In this document: in pieces, positions 1 through 11,054 of the stretch
Numbering within the stretch: the stretch's first letter is position 1
Layout of the letters: each line of letters begins with the position of its first letter
Assembly (NCBI GenBank): GCA_017979445.1
Contig: CM030717.1
Span: 20,819,288 to 20,883,287, forward strand
Length of the DNA: 64,000 nt
Reading direction: 5' to 3'
From: Akebia trifoliata
Taxonomy: Eukaryota > Streptophyta > Magnoliopsida > Ranunculales > Lardizabalaceae
The notes under the pieces: model-generated
Databases searched by the model: none
What the model saw: the letters and a program-made list of their open reading frames with translations, nothing else
Told to the model about the DNA's origin: nothing
Translations under genes and position numbers: made by a program

Positions 1-395
1 ATTTAGATTTTCATGAATAACCTTTGGTTACCTTCAATGATTAAACTGCTCCACCTTCCGATCCATGAGCAATGACTTGCTACATGGATTGAGTTATTCT
101 TAGAATTAATTTGTATTATGGATGATTTGCAAAGGCTGAATTGATCTCTCTAAGCCTCTTTCTTAGATTTTCAATCTCTACTTTCTATATTTATTTCAAT
201 TACAAGTTAATTTCCATCTTATTTGTGCAACAAATCTACTTTGTTTTTCAATCAATCTGTTTTAAATTCTGTTTTGATTTACAACTCGAATTTTAAGTGA
301 ATCTTCATTGTCCCTGTGGAATGAATTTGACTTACCGAAGTTTTATTTTAAACATTTGTTCATATGCAATCCACATCAAGTTTTTACATCGATCA
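1..395 (+). repeat. 3' part of the Athila-like 5' LTR
   Basis: AT-rich sequence that ends in GATCA three bases before a primer binding site, the position expected of an LTR end. The start of the LTR lies outside the window. No second copy was found further right. Confidence 0.6.
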
Positions 396-398
396 AAT

Positions 399-416
399 TG
401 GCGTTGCTGCCGGGGA
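399..416 (+). other. Primer binding site, Athila type
   Basis: TGGCGTTGCTGCCGGGGA differs at three of 18 positions from the usual Athila site TGGCGCCGTTGCCGGGGA, which pairs with the 3' end of tRNA-Asp. It fixes the strand of the element and the end of its 5' LTR. Confidence 0.75.
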
Positions 417-1067
417 CAGCGTGTTGATTCATTTTTCAGTTCGAAAAAAGTTCGAAATAGTTTTTTGAAACAAAACCAAACTTGTTTTGTTTGAAATTGA
501 AGCTAAAAAAATAGAAGTAGTTTTGAAAATATTTTCATTACAATCCTCGGGATATCAGAAACTAGTTTCAACTGGAAAAATCAATTTTCATCAAAATTTC
601 ACCGCTCAACGGTAGCCTCCTAGTACTCTGCAGTGACGTGGCAATATTTTTTGCTGATTTTTGTTGAGCAAGTTTCTAATATCATGGACATTGTAATGGG
701 CATATTGGTTTTTACCTTAGCATTTTGATTGGAATAATTGTGTTATTTTCAATTGAAGGACTTGACGGAAGTTAACGAAAGGCGACACGTGGAACTTTTA
801 TCCACCGAATTAGTTCCTTCACCAAAAAAACAGCAACTTCCAATTTTCTTTTCATTTTATTTTTCTTAGAAAACAATTTGTATTAGAACTTGAATTTGTA
901 ATAATTTTTAATTGTATTCGAGAGGGCCGGATTGTAATAGATTTAGGGACGGACGATAATGGGACGAAACTATCTCAGCCCCTCCGGTTTGTACATTAAA
1001 TTTGGTGTTGGTGGCCCGAGTCGACTCAGCTTAATCATCCCCCATCTAGAACGGGAGGTAAAATTTT
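417..1067 (+). other. Athila-like leader, first part
   Basis: Untranslated leader between the primer binding site and the solo LTR insertion. No open frame or repeat of note was seen. Confidence 0.5.
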
Positions 1068-1072
1068 GAAAC

Positions 1073-2542
1073 TGTAGACACCCCATTTTTGCATTCGCCT
1101 GATTAATCAACTCGTCAACCCGATCGCAACGGTTCCCTATGATGGATGATCATTCCAATGCTTTTTTTGTTACCAGATCTGTTTCAGAAATTCGGATGAG
1201 GTATCTCAAGCAAACAAAATTGTAGAAACCACACTACGCTAGGAAAATATAACTCAAAAACATAGAAATCATCATCTTGTAGACAAAAATAAGTTTTACG
1301 ATAAAAATCACTAAAAAAATGATCAAATTACCAAAATACCCCTAATCTTAAAACATCCCTAGAGCTTACATTACGCTTAGGAAAACCCTTTCAAACACAT
1401 AAAACAACAAATCGAAATCAAATAAACCATTTCACCAATTTTCACAAAATTTGACAAAATTACGAAAATGCCTCTCATAAAGTTCACGATCATTTCGCAC
1501 GAAAAAATTCATGAATGACACAAACCAATATTCTCATTGAATTCCTTACGAAAAATTGATTTCAAAACATCCTAGAACATTGAAAAATGACTTAAAATGT
1601 AAAAAGTCCTCTCTGAGGGTAAAATGATAATTTTTATAATTTTAATAATTAAAAATTCCGATATTAATAATTAAAATATTAATTAATGTAAAGTGAAATC
1701 CTAATTAAAATTAAAATCAATCAAGTAAGACTAAAGTCAATATCTTAAAGTCAATCAAGTAAGACTAAAGTCAAAATTTTAAAGTTAATCAAGTGAGACA
1801 AAAAGTCAAAACCCTAATAGAATTCTAATTAAACAATAACTTTATTTAAAATAATTCTAATTAAAATATAACTCTACCTAAAATAATTCTAATTAAACAT
1901 TAATTCTATCAAAACAAGCACTTAAAAAAAATCTATAAATAGGGGTCCTTACAACGTATTTTCGTATGAAAAAATAAACTCTAGAAAAAGTAGGTCAGAG
2001 AGCCTCCCAACCTCCCATAAACCCTAATTTTGAAGCCTCAACTCCTTACCTAACATTTATAGCCCAACTTTAGCTAAAAAAAACTCAAAAACCCTTTTAA
2101 AATACCTTAGAATCCATAAAAAATTGAAAAATTCACAGATCCAAGAAGAAGATACCTCAACTGGGAGATCAGAAATCAGATCCGGCAACAGAACGAAGCG
2201 AGGAATACTGTATAAGGAGTTGTTCTATCAGATCTGAGGGAACAAAACCATTGTATTCGAAAAGGTAACCATTTTTATTTTTATTATTATTATTTAGGTC
2301 TTGTTAGTAATGTAGTTTTATTTGGAAATTAGTAGAGATCGACGTTTGCTGGGCGAGATTGGTGGCTAACACCTTCCAACCCCGTAACTTGATCCCTGAA
2401 CTTAGTTTTTTTTAGTAGATTAGTTGTTTTATCCTTTTAGAGTCAATGTTCAGTTCCTAGACCGTAATAACTAGGTGGTGACTCCCAAATCTCAAAACGT
2501 CAAAAGCGGATTCGCGCACCCCGCGGATCGATGGCGCTTTCA
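1073..2542 (+). repeat. Solo LTR (copy A) of the TGTAGACACCCC family
   Basis: The copy starts TGTAGACACCCCATTTTTGC and ends GGCGCTTTCA. It is flanked by the perfect 5-bp target duplication GAAAC (1068-1072 and 2543-2547), so both ends are exact. There is no internal retroelement sequence, hence a solo LTR left by LTR-LTR recombination. Inside are about three 34-bp subrepeats of the AAAGTCAATCAAGTAAGACT type (about 1711-1814), a TATAAATA box at 1934-1941, and the family motif GGTGGTGACTCCC near the 3' end. It sits in the leader of the Athila-like element. Confidence 0.93.
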
Positions 2543-2547
2543 GAAAC

Positions 2548-3237
2548 ACTCATTCATCTTTTGCTAGTGAGTTTCTATATTGATTTTGAGTGACTAATTT
2601 GTACACCTTGGATTGCACATAGTAATAAGGACATCGTTACGAGGATGGCACCATAAGATAAGAATATTATTTCATCACCGATATCTTGCCCTTCTAGGAA
2701 ATCAAATTCAAAGTTACAAAATTAATTAAAATTGATTAGATTTAACTCTAAGTTCCATCGAACTCATTAAGCAAAGCTAATCAAAAGTTCTACCAACTGC
2801 ATTTATTGACCGTGAACAGTACCTAAGTGCAATCCTGCCCCGCAGTACTACGTGTATTCGGGGGATAGACACACGTCTATTCTAGATGAGAGATGACTTT
2901 AGAGTGCCCTTGCTCAACATTGTGCGTCACCTCTCCCCTAGGGATTAAACTGGCTGTTTCCAATTTTAGAGATTTGGTTGGAGGCTTTGATTAATCCTTT
3001 GAACCAGTTAGGAGCTATCTAGTCATAGGAACCCAGTTCTCACGTGTGAATTTCTCCCTCCTATTGTGTGCAATTCTATAGTGTATGTTAGATAGGAGAT
3101 CTGAGAAAAATCCAATTGTATTTGATTCGAAGATCACAAGGTCTCACCCACTACCTAAGGTTAGATGAGAAATCAACACCATTCTCATTCCACCAGTTCT
3201 ATAAATGGATCCACATCCACTTCCATCTCATCACATC
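2548..3237 (+). other. Athila-like leader, second part, with a block shared with the Tat-like elements
   Basis: Leader sequence up to the start of gag. Positions about 2811-2995 read clearly alike to 9100-9265 and 29197-29345, for example TTCTAGATGAGAGATGAC and GGGATTAAACTGGCT. The rest shows nothing I can assign. Confidence 0.6.
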
Positions 3238-4293
3238 CATGAGGATCAGCGAACTCTCAATGAGTTGTTCGCCCCTATTACAGCCAAATGTGGCATAATT
3301 TGAAATAAGAGCAGCTACCATCAATATGCTGCCCAAATTTCACGATTTTGAGAGTGAACAATCATACAATCACCTCAATAAATTCTTAATCTTATGCCAG
3401 ACATTCAAAAATGGTCAACTCGACGATGAGAATGTCAAGCTTAGGTTATTTCCTATCTCTCTCGAAGACCATGCTGCGGCATGGTTAAACTCATTGGCCT
3501 CCAACTCTATCACTACGTGGGATGAGTTGTCAAGAAAATTCATGGTCAAATTCTTTCCAATGACAAAAACATAAGAATTCAAAAATGTCATTCGGAACTT
3601 CAAGGGAAGACCGGATGAAGAGTTCTCTCAGACTTGGAAAATGTTCAATGACCTTCTTGTTAAATGTCCGCATCATGGGATAGATAAAGCCCAATTAGTT
3701 AATTTTCTTTATCGTGATATCCCAACAGCCCAGTGTATTCTTCTCGAGTCTATGCATCAAGATAAATTCATGAATCAAACTGGCTAAAAATACTTGAAAT
3801 TGGAGCACAAACGTAGGGGATTTCGATAGAGGAGATTTAGGAATCAAGAACCCGGGCATGTATGAAGTTAAGTCCGATCCCGATCTTAAGAATGTCATGA
3901 CTAGACTTGTAAATAGCTTACAGAGTCTCAACAAAAAGTTCGACACTTTTAGTGTCCAATCCAATTTCAAAAAGCCACTCCAATTCTGCAAGTCGCAACA
4001 GAGACATTTTCATCGTGTCAGTTATGTGAGAACTTTAGTCATTCTACAGAGAATTGTCCAACATTGACTACTTCACAGTCAAAGGAAGCCAATGCTGTTG
4101 GAAATTACAGCACATATAGGAAACCCACTCCTAACTCCTACAGTCAGACGTACTATCCAGATAATAGGTTTCACCCTAATTTTTCATATCGACAGAGTGA
4201 ACCTATCCAACCGGGAGGTTCTTCAGGGTTTCAAATAAATTCCAATCGTCAAACTCATTCCAATGCGAACCTACCTTTGGTTCCACAACCATC
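3238..4293 (+). pseudogene. gag: Athila-like gag, 5' part (interrupted)
   Basis: Gag forms the capsid of the retrotransposon particle. The reading starts with an RTLNELFAP segment near 3245, then the capsid core LPKFHDF...LRLFPISLEDHAAAWLNSL (3330-3510) and TTWDELSRKFMVKFFP, which are the hallmarks of the retrotransposon gag domain in Athila elements. Stops and frameshifts occur at about 3300, 3573 and 3786. The last segment (4064 onward) is rich in Ser, Pro, Asn and Gln, as usual for the gag tail. The frame is cut at 4293 by the 17.4-kb insertion and continues in phase at 21689. Confidence 0.8.
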
Positions 4294-4915
4294 TGTAGAC
4301 ACCCCATTTTTGCACTCGCCTGATTAATCAACTCGTCAAATCGATTGTAATGGTTCCCAATGATGGATGATTATTCCACTATTTTATTTGTCACTAAATA
4401 TGTTTTAGAAATTCGGATGAGGTATCTCAAACTAACAAAACCTTTACGCTAGGAAAATATAACTCCAAAAACATAGAAATTATCATTTTACCGACAAAAA
4501 AGAAGTTTCACGATAAAAATCACTAAAAAATGACCAAATTACCAAAATACCCCTAATATTAAAACATCCCTAGAGCTTACATTACGCTGAGGAAAATCCT
4601 TTCGAACACATAAAATAACAAATCGAAACTAAATAAATCATTTCGCCAATTTTCACAGAATTTGACAAAATTACAAAAATGCCCCTCATAAAGTTTAGGA
4701 CCATTTCGCACAAAATTTTTTATAAATGATAAAAACCAACATTTCCATTGAATTTCTTATGAAAAATCGATTTCAAAACATCCTAGAAAATCGAAAACCG
4801 AACTCAAAAAGCCCTCTCCGAGGGTAAAATGGTAATTTTATAATTTTAATAATTAAAATTTTCGAAATTAATAATTAAAACATTAATTAATATAAAGTAA
4901 AATCCTATTTAAAAT

Positions 4916-5190
4916 TAAAGTCAATCAAGTAAGACTAAAGTCAAAATCTTAAAGTCAATCAAGTAATACTAAAGTCAATCTTAAAGTCAATCAAATAAGA
5001 CTAAAGTTAAGAAATTAAAGTCAATCAAGTAAGACTAAAGTCAATTTCCTAAAGTCAATGAAGTAAGACTAAAGTCAAGATATTAAAGTCAATCAAGTAA
5101 GACTAAAGTCAAATTTTTAAAATCAATTAAGTAAGACTAAAGTCAAGATATTAAAGTCAATAAAGTGAGACTAAAAGTCAAAATCCTAAT
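4916..5190 (+). repeat. 34-bp subrepeats in U3 of LTR B, about 8 copies
   Basis: Units begin AAAGTCAATCAAGTAAGACT and end in a variable 6-8 bp. I count eight in this LTR, about five to six in the partner LTR C (20743-20930) and about three in solo LTR A. Confidence 0.85.
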
Positions 5191-5366
5191 AGAATTCTAA
5201 TTAAATAATAATTTTATCTAAAATAATCCTAATAAATAATAACTCTATTTAAAACAATTCTAATTAAAATATAACTCTACCTAAAATAATTCTAATTAAA
5301 CACTAACTCTACCTAAAACAATTCTAATTAAATACTAACTCTATCTAAATAAGCTCTTAAAAAATT

Positions 5367-5374
5367 TATAAATA
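5367..5374 (+). promoter_or_regulatory. TATA box of LTR B
   Basis: TATAAATA followed by AGGGGTCC. The same box is at 1934-1941, 21077-21084 and 54137-54144, and reversed at 50615-50622, so it is a conserved LTR promoter element. Confidence 0.7.
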
Positions 5375-5933
5375 GGGGTCCCTACAACCTATTTTCGTAT
5401 CAAATAATAAATCCTAAGAGAAGTAGGTCAAAAAGCTTCCCTAGCCTCCCATAAACTCTAATTTTGAAGTCCTAACTCCTTACCTAACACCCATACCTCA
5501 ATTTTAGTTCGAAAAACACCTAGAAGCCCTTCAAAAATACCCAAAAATTCATAAACAAATTTGAAGAATTTAGATTTAAGAAAGAGATAACTTGCCTTGG
5601 AGATCTGAATCGAATCCAACGATAGAACAAAGCGAGGAATACTGTACAAAGAACTATTTTACCAGATCTGAGGGAACAAGAACATTGTCTTCGGAAAGGT
5701 ATATATTTCATATTTTTTTTATTACTTAGGTCTTTTAGCAATGTAGTTTATTTGGGAATTAGTAAGACCGGCGTTTGCCGGGCGGGGTTGGTGCCTAACA
5801 CCTTCTAACCCCGTAATGTGATCCCCGGACTCAGTATATTTTGTAGTAGATTAGTTGATTTATCCATTTCGAGTCAATGATCGGTTCCTAGACCGTAATA
5901 ACTAGGTGGCGACTCCCACTCCTCAAAGGTCAA

Positions 5934-6560
5934 TGATCGTTTAGATTTTTTTTTTAATTGTTAGTTTATCTGTTTATTTATTTGTTTTTTATTTTTCTAT
6001 CATCCTTTTTGTTCAATGATTGATCGTGTGTTTAGGTTATGAATATTCTACTTTTGCATGGTATTTGGAATGACCCCAAATAATACGAGATTTCGAAGGG
6101 ATGGTCTAGTTGAGGATGGAACAACGATTATCCGCCCATGGAAATTATTTATTTATTTATTTTATTTTACTTTTATTTTATTTTTATTTTTTATTATTCG
6201 TCTTTTAGGAGTGTGCTTGATCTGTCATTTGAATTTTTGTTAAAAAAATTGTTTTTTATCAATTTTTTTTTTGCACAAGTTTTGCTGTCCATTGACAAGT
6301 AAAAAAAATAGCAAAACAAAATACAAAAAAGAAGGAAGTGATTTTTGGGTTGCTGTTGTGCTGTCCGTTGACAGCAAGCAAGTAAAAAAACAGCAAAAAA
6401 AATATAAAGAAAAACAAATAAAAAAAAGGAAATTTTGGGGTGCTGTTAGCAAACAGCGTATACCCAGCATTTTAAATCGATTTTAGGGGTGGTGTGCCCA
6501 TAACAGAAATCGGTTTTTAATTGCCAAACTCTTAAGGTGGTGTGCTGTTAGAATTTGTTT
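5934..6560 (+). other. Leader of the nested element, T-rich
   Basis: Sequence after the damaged LTR. The part around 6065-6140 (GGAATGACCCCAAATAATAC, GAGATTTCGAAGGGATGG) resembles Tat-type leaders. At 6250-6550 short motifs repeat (GCTGTCCGTTGACAGC, GGTGGTGTGC) in an A-rich background. No gene was seen. Confidence 0.4.
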
Positions 6561-7105
6561 TTTTTCTCTTTTATTATCTTCTTCCCAAATAGGTTTAACA
6601 ACCAAGAGGACAGCAGAGAGAACGTCTCCTCACTTCTCTCTCTCTCTCTCTCTCCTTTATCCCTCTTTATTCTCCAACTCTTCGAAGATGGAAGTAGAAA
6701 CCCTGGGAGATTATCAAATTACTCCCTAAAAAGCAAGAAACTTCAAGCCAAGGTCGCTCTCTGTTTCTATGATTTATTGTTCGTTTCATCTCTGGGTTTC
6801 GAATTCAGGTTTAGTAACGAAAAAGAAAAACCATATATTTTTTTCGAGAATTTGTGTAAAACTCAGAGTACTTGCTTGTAATTCTTTGTTTTCTGGTCGA
6901 TTTTCTTAGTTTGAACATCGGAGAGAATTGAAATTGGTTTTTTCCATTGTTTTTTGGATTGTGGTTTCGGAATTGAGTTTCGTTTTTAGGTAAAAACGTC
7001 TTCTTTAAACAAAGAATTAGTGTTTCTTTTACTCCAATTTCTGGAAGAGGAGAAGTTTAAAGGGACGTCCACGGGCTAAAACAAGAATCTAGTTTTTTAT
7101 TCAAC
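6561..7105 (+). other. Gene-like 5' UTR/intron sequence, possibly captured with the kinase fragment
   Basis: A (CT)n run at 6634-6654 and CT-rich sequence up to about 6685 look like a plant 5' UTR. A possible exon ending AAGCCAAG/GTCGCT (about 6752) is followed by intron-like T-rich sequence. I do not recognise a protein here. The idea that it was captured together with the following kinase-like segment is inference from position. Confidence 0.3.
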
Positions 7106-7228
7106 ATGAAATATTTCAAAGAAAAATCTCACGCAGGTGAATGGGCAATGAAGTTGAAAGTAGCATTGTATTTGGCACAAGCTTTAGAGCATTGCAGTGA
7201 ATGGCGATTTGAATGGCAAACTTTAATT
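7106..7228 (+). pseudogene. Fragment resembling a brassinosteroid-signalling-kinase (BSK, RLCK-XII) kinase domain
   Basis: About 36 residues are open here, including WAMKLKVALYLAQALEHCSE. From memory of the family, plant BSK proteins carry WAMRLRVALYLAQALEYCSS-like text at this place in the kinase domain, just before the HDLNAYRVLFD segment. BSKs are plasma-membrane cytoplasmic kinases/pseudokinases downstream of the receptor BRI1. The similarity stops after HCSE. The ATG at 7106 is probably not a native start. The fragment lies in the leader of a retrotransposon on the same strand, which suggests capture of a host gene piece. It is too short to have kinase function. Confidence 0.55.
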
Positions 7229-7384
7229 TTTTCAAGATTTCTCTCAGCCCTCTCTGTAAAAAACAAAAAAAACAAAAAAAACAAAAAACAAGAAATTGAT
7301 GCAAAGTCGAGAGTCGAATCTCTGTTAGAAGAAGAGAAAACCCAATTTGATTATCTTTGCCATCATCTTCTCCTATTTTAGTGG

Positions 7385-8640
7385 GGGTTTAAGATTTCAT
7401 TTTTCCATTCTCGTGGGGTCTGGTTAGACTCCTTACCTTATCTGTTGCTCTAATTTTTTTTATTTGACTGGATAATCATTGCTATTCAACCCGAATTCTC
7501 ATTCTACATAGTGAACATGGACATTTATAACTTGTAATATAGACTAATTTAAGAAATTTAACTCCCAATGGGTTGAATTTGCTGGTGGTTTCAGAATGTT
7601 TGTCAATTTTTTCAAACGTAGAAGATGGAGTGGCAATGGGATATATGTTACGTACATAAGAGATCATTGGGTTCGTTCAAGCAGTAGATAGGTAGGGATA
7701 ACCAGTTTGTTACGAGTTAGCATGGACTTGCCATATTTAGAAAGTCAAAACAGTCCTCTCCTTTTGAGTTTTAAAAGTATCTAGGGCTCGTTATGTTGGA
7801 ACTTGTTGATATGGCATGTAAATAGAGAGAATGAGAGAAAAGGAAAAAATTCTATTGCCATACCAATTGTTACTGATATAACATTAGCTGGGTACAGTTT
7901 TTTTAAGTGATTTACGTGGATTTTTTTTTTAACGTGGGCAGTGCTCTGAATTTGGTAAAAAAAATTTTGTAATAAAATTCATGGACCCTAAGTGAATATG
8001 ATTGACTCACTAACTTAGTAGGAGTTAATTTTTACTAAGGGTCTTCGAGCTCATGTTGAACATGATTTAAGAAAGAAATTCTTTCTTCCTTCAATACAGT
8101 TATTTGTCACCAAATTCTTTTCATTTTTTAATGTGATTTCATAGCCGTCTATTTTAAACCTTGGATCTAAGTATTATCTTTAAAATTAAACTTTATTCTT
8201 GAATCCAAACTCTTTTTCATCAAATCTAAAAAAGCTATGAAATCGGATTATCAATGAGGTGCACATTGGTGAGTTGACCCTTAGCAAAATTTGAAGTCCT
8301 ATTACACTAGTTGTGAAAGCTTCGCTTTCACCCTAGGTTTGTTGAGTGACAAACTTCATAAAGTAAAGGAATTTTTTAGATAGGCCTATTAGGTAAATCG
8401 TAAACAAAAAAAAATTTGATTTTTTGTGTCTATCTCAATAATTGATTAATGATTAATATTGTTATTGTACTATCCTGATTGGTTGGTCATCATTCTCTTT
8501 TGGGCACTACCTTAATTGATTGCCTATTGGATATGCCATGATCCTGATTGATATATATTTTGATGTGCATGCCTTAATCTTGATCGTGATGCTTTGGATA
8601 TTTACATTGTATGATCACATTTTCTAATATCCATATTTTG
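7385..8640 (+). other. Unassigned leader sequence of the nested element
   Basis: AT-rich sequence without a convincing open frame. TTCTATTGCCATACC near 7850 resembles text at about 43970-44130. I see no further gene fragment. Confidence 0.3.
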
Positions 8641-9480
8641 ATGGTTTAATTGGACCCATAGGCCCATTTGTTTGAAAAAGGCCCCGGGCACACCCTACCC
8701 TGTTTTACACACACCACATGCACGTTTACTGTTTTGCACGCATGCATGTCCCAATATAGCCAACATGGCATTAGTACGTGGCCTGATCTTTCGGAGATGC
8801 GGTGTCATTCATGAAAACCACAACTCCAGTTACGTACCTTAGGGTATATCAAACTGGGGCATCAGTACCGTCTGATCAGATGACTAAAAGGTATATCAAT
8901 GCACCCAGGCTGAAGCGACCTGAGCCTTTGACCTATTGTAAGCCACACAGTCACATGTCCCGTTTGCCAACGTAGTACTAGTACGTGGTCGGTCCCCTTG
9001 TGGGATGCCAAACCATTTATGAAAGCTACAACTCTTGACCCGTACCCATAGGTATATCAAAGATGATCCAAGTACATCAATTGTACTTCTTAGTCAAAAT
9101 CAGTGCCTAAGCAAGATCCTGCTCGATGTACTATGGTACTAGGTGAGTAGACTACGTATATTCTAGAAAAGAGGTGATTTAAGAGTGTCTTTACTCAAGC
9201 ATCGCGTACCACCTTTCATTTGGGGATCAAACTGGCTATTTTTGGCTTCAGAGAAGTAAGTTGAAGTTTTAGATTATCACCTATACGGTATATCAAACCA
9301 AGTCACCACGTACCGTCTGATTGAGCACGCTTGAGAGGTATATAGGTGTACTTGGGCAAAAGTGGCCAGATAAAAATGCATTACATATAATAAGCTTAAA
9401 GTTTAGAAATCTCTCCTATAGGTCACGACTCGAACTTATCTTGGGTGTTCCCGTGTTATTTATTGAATGATGAATGTATG
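8640..9480 (+). other. Conserved Tat-like leader block with an internal duplication
   Basis: Positions 8900-9370 match 29010-29480 of the second Tat-like element closely enough to read side by side (GTAAGCCACAC, CACATGTC, CAACGTAGTACTAGTA). A unit of about 115 bp beginning GTCCC (8747 and again 8957) is present twice. The second unit contains the palindrome GTACTAGTAC. No open frame; the role is unknown. Confidence 0.65.
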
Positions 9481-9734
9481 TGAATGATGAGATCAGAATG
9501 AATGTGAATGATGAGATCAGAATGTATGGTTGTCCTCAAGTTTTTGTTTTACCTTATTAAAATGGGTGCATCAACCCAATAAAGAATCCATTTGTTGCAA
9601 TAATCCATAATGCCCCAGTCCATCTCGACCCAACAACCATGATAGGCTGGGCCATTTAAATCAAAGTGGAAATCAAATTATTTTCTAAATTCAGGTTTCA
9701 GCCATTTTCAAAGAGGAAAAATGATTTAGAAAAG

Positions 9735-9835
9735 GAAAGTATTTTCCAGAAAAAGTGTTTTCCAAAAGAAGTGTTCTCTAGAAAAAATATTTTTCAAGAA
9801 AAAGTATTTTCCAGAAAATGTTTTCTATAAGAACA
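9735..9835 (+). repeat. Degenerate short repeats of the TTTTCCAGAAAAAGTG type
   Basis: Four to five imperfect copies of a roughly 20-bp A-rich unit (ATTTTCCAGAAAAAGTGT and variants) just upstream of ORF1. A similar A-rich stretch lies at the same place in the second Tat-like element (29790-29860). Confidence 0.5.
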
Positions 9836-9892
9836 AGATTTTTTACATGGACCTTGGAAGTGTACTAAAATACCCTTTTGTGTCAAACCAGG

Positions 9893-11054
9893 ATGTTAGC
9901 CACAGGCGATAACCAATCAATCAGTTAGTCAAAACAACCATCATAGGGATGCCCCCTGTAGAGAAGATCAATTTTGGGAGATTCATGTTGAGGAGTACTC
10001 TTTACTTCCACAAGTTTAAAATAGACTGGTACCTGTTATGTGCTATGGCTAAGCACTGAAATCCCTACCTTCACATATTCCATATTTGACATATGCATTT
10101 GTGCCCCACTCATGAGGATTATTGTGGCATAATGGGGATATCCACTTCAGGACCTTTAGTCAGGCCCTCATTGAAGACAAGATATTCTGGTGATCTTGCC
10201 ATCAGACTGAACATTTCAAAGGAAGAAACCAAGGCCCTAGTCCATAACGAGAGATTGGACTTAGTACTTTTACTGGACCCGTATTGCTCCCGCAGTCACC
10301 CCGTTAATTTAAAACCCGAAGCCTGGCGAGCCACTAGAGATTACCGTTTATCCTTAGGAATCTTAGCCCAATACATACTGACCTCCAATAGTGATGGTTA
10401 AACTATCCCTGAGTCATTCATTGATATAGCCTCTCAACTCTGAAGGAAAGTCAACCCTGTACCTCTTATCCTAGTAGAAACCTTCTCAGGTTTAATTATC
10501 ATAAAAATGGTGAAAGGGAAAGTTTCAAAGGAAGCCCTTACCTACTCTATATGTGGCTGTGTGACTGTCTCAAAATTGTAGATGTCCCTTCAAATCTCGA
10601 GTATGGGCCAAAGCATTATTCTAAAAGAAACCTATTAGTGCGTCACAGCTCCATCAAGGCTTGGAACAAATGGTTGGATTCCCGCCTTGCCCGCCATATC
10701 GATTTGAGATGCCCTTGGTGGATGACTGATCCCCCAGTTCTAGGAACCAAAGGATCCCATTATGTTCGCCTAATTGGACTAGAGAAAACATCTTTTTACC
10801 ATCCTAATTTGATCCCAGAATAGTACGAAGTACCTACAAAGTTCTCTTTGCCTCAACCCAAAATTTTCTTTCCTCCCGAATCATTGATTGAAAAGTTAGT
10901 GCATCTCATTGAGAAGGCTTGGAACAAACGCACCTTAGGGTATCCAGACAGACTAGTAGAATTCAAGGAGCCAGTTGTTAGAGCCAAGAGAATCAAGCCT
11001 GATAGCAATCCGGATGACCACCAACACAAAGCCAAGCGTCCATGTAAAGAATAA
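9893..11054 (+). pseudogene. ORF1 of the nested element, DUF7745-like, broken
   Basis: The extra reading frame upstream of gag typical of Tat/Ogre elements; its function is not known. The start was chosen at the ATG matching that of the second element (29915). Segments read MAKH.NPYLHIFHI, LCPTHEDYCGIMG (about 10093-10140), LGILAQYIL, then after a frame change MWLCDCLKIV, KAWNKWLDSRLA, RCPWWMTDPPVLGTKGSHYVRLIGL, and a Lys-rich tail ending KAKRPCKE. The WNP.. / CPT.E.Y / PWW order fits the plant DUF7745 (mobile-domain-like) family. Stops lie at about 9926, 10067, 10087 and 10399, and the frame changes near 10500-10550, the same place as in the other copy. Confidence 0.7.

Larger units (their letters stand above)
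4294..5933 (+). repeat. 5' LTR (copy B) of the nested element, 3' end deleted
   Basis: It starts TGTAGACACCCC directly after the target duplication CCATC. It follows copies A and C through GGTGGCGACTCCC and CTCAAAGGTCAA, then diverges. The last roughly 45 bp present in the other copies (through GGGCGCTTTCA) and the primer binding site that should follow are missing. The leader begins directly after. Confidence 0.88.

Noticed and set aside
297..494. Open frame across the LTR end and primer binding site
   Set aside because: It spans the LTR-PBS junction and matches no protein; chance frame.
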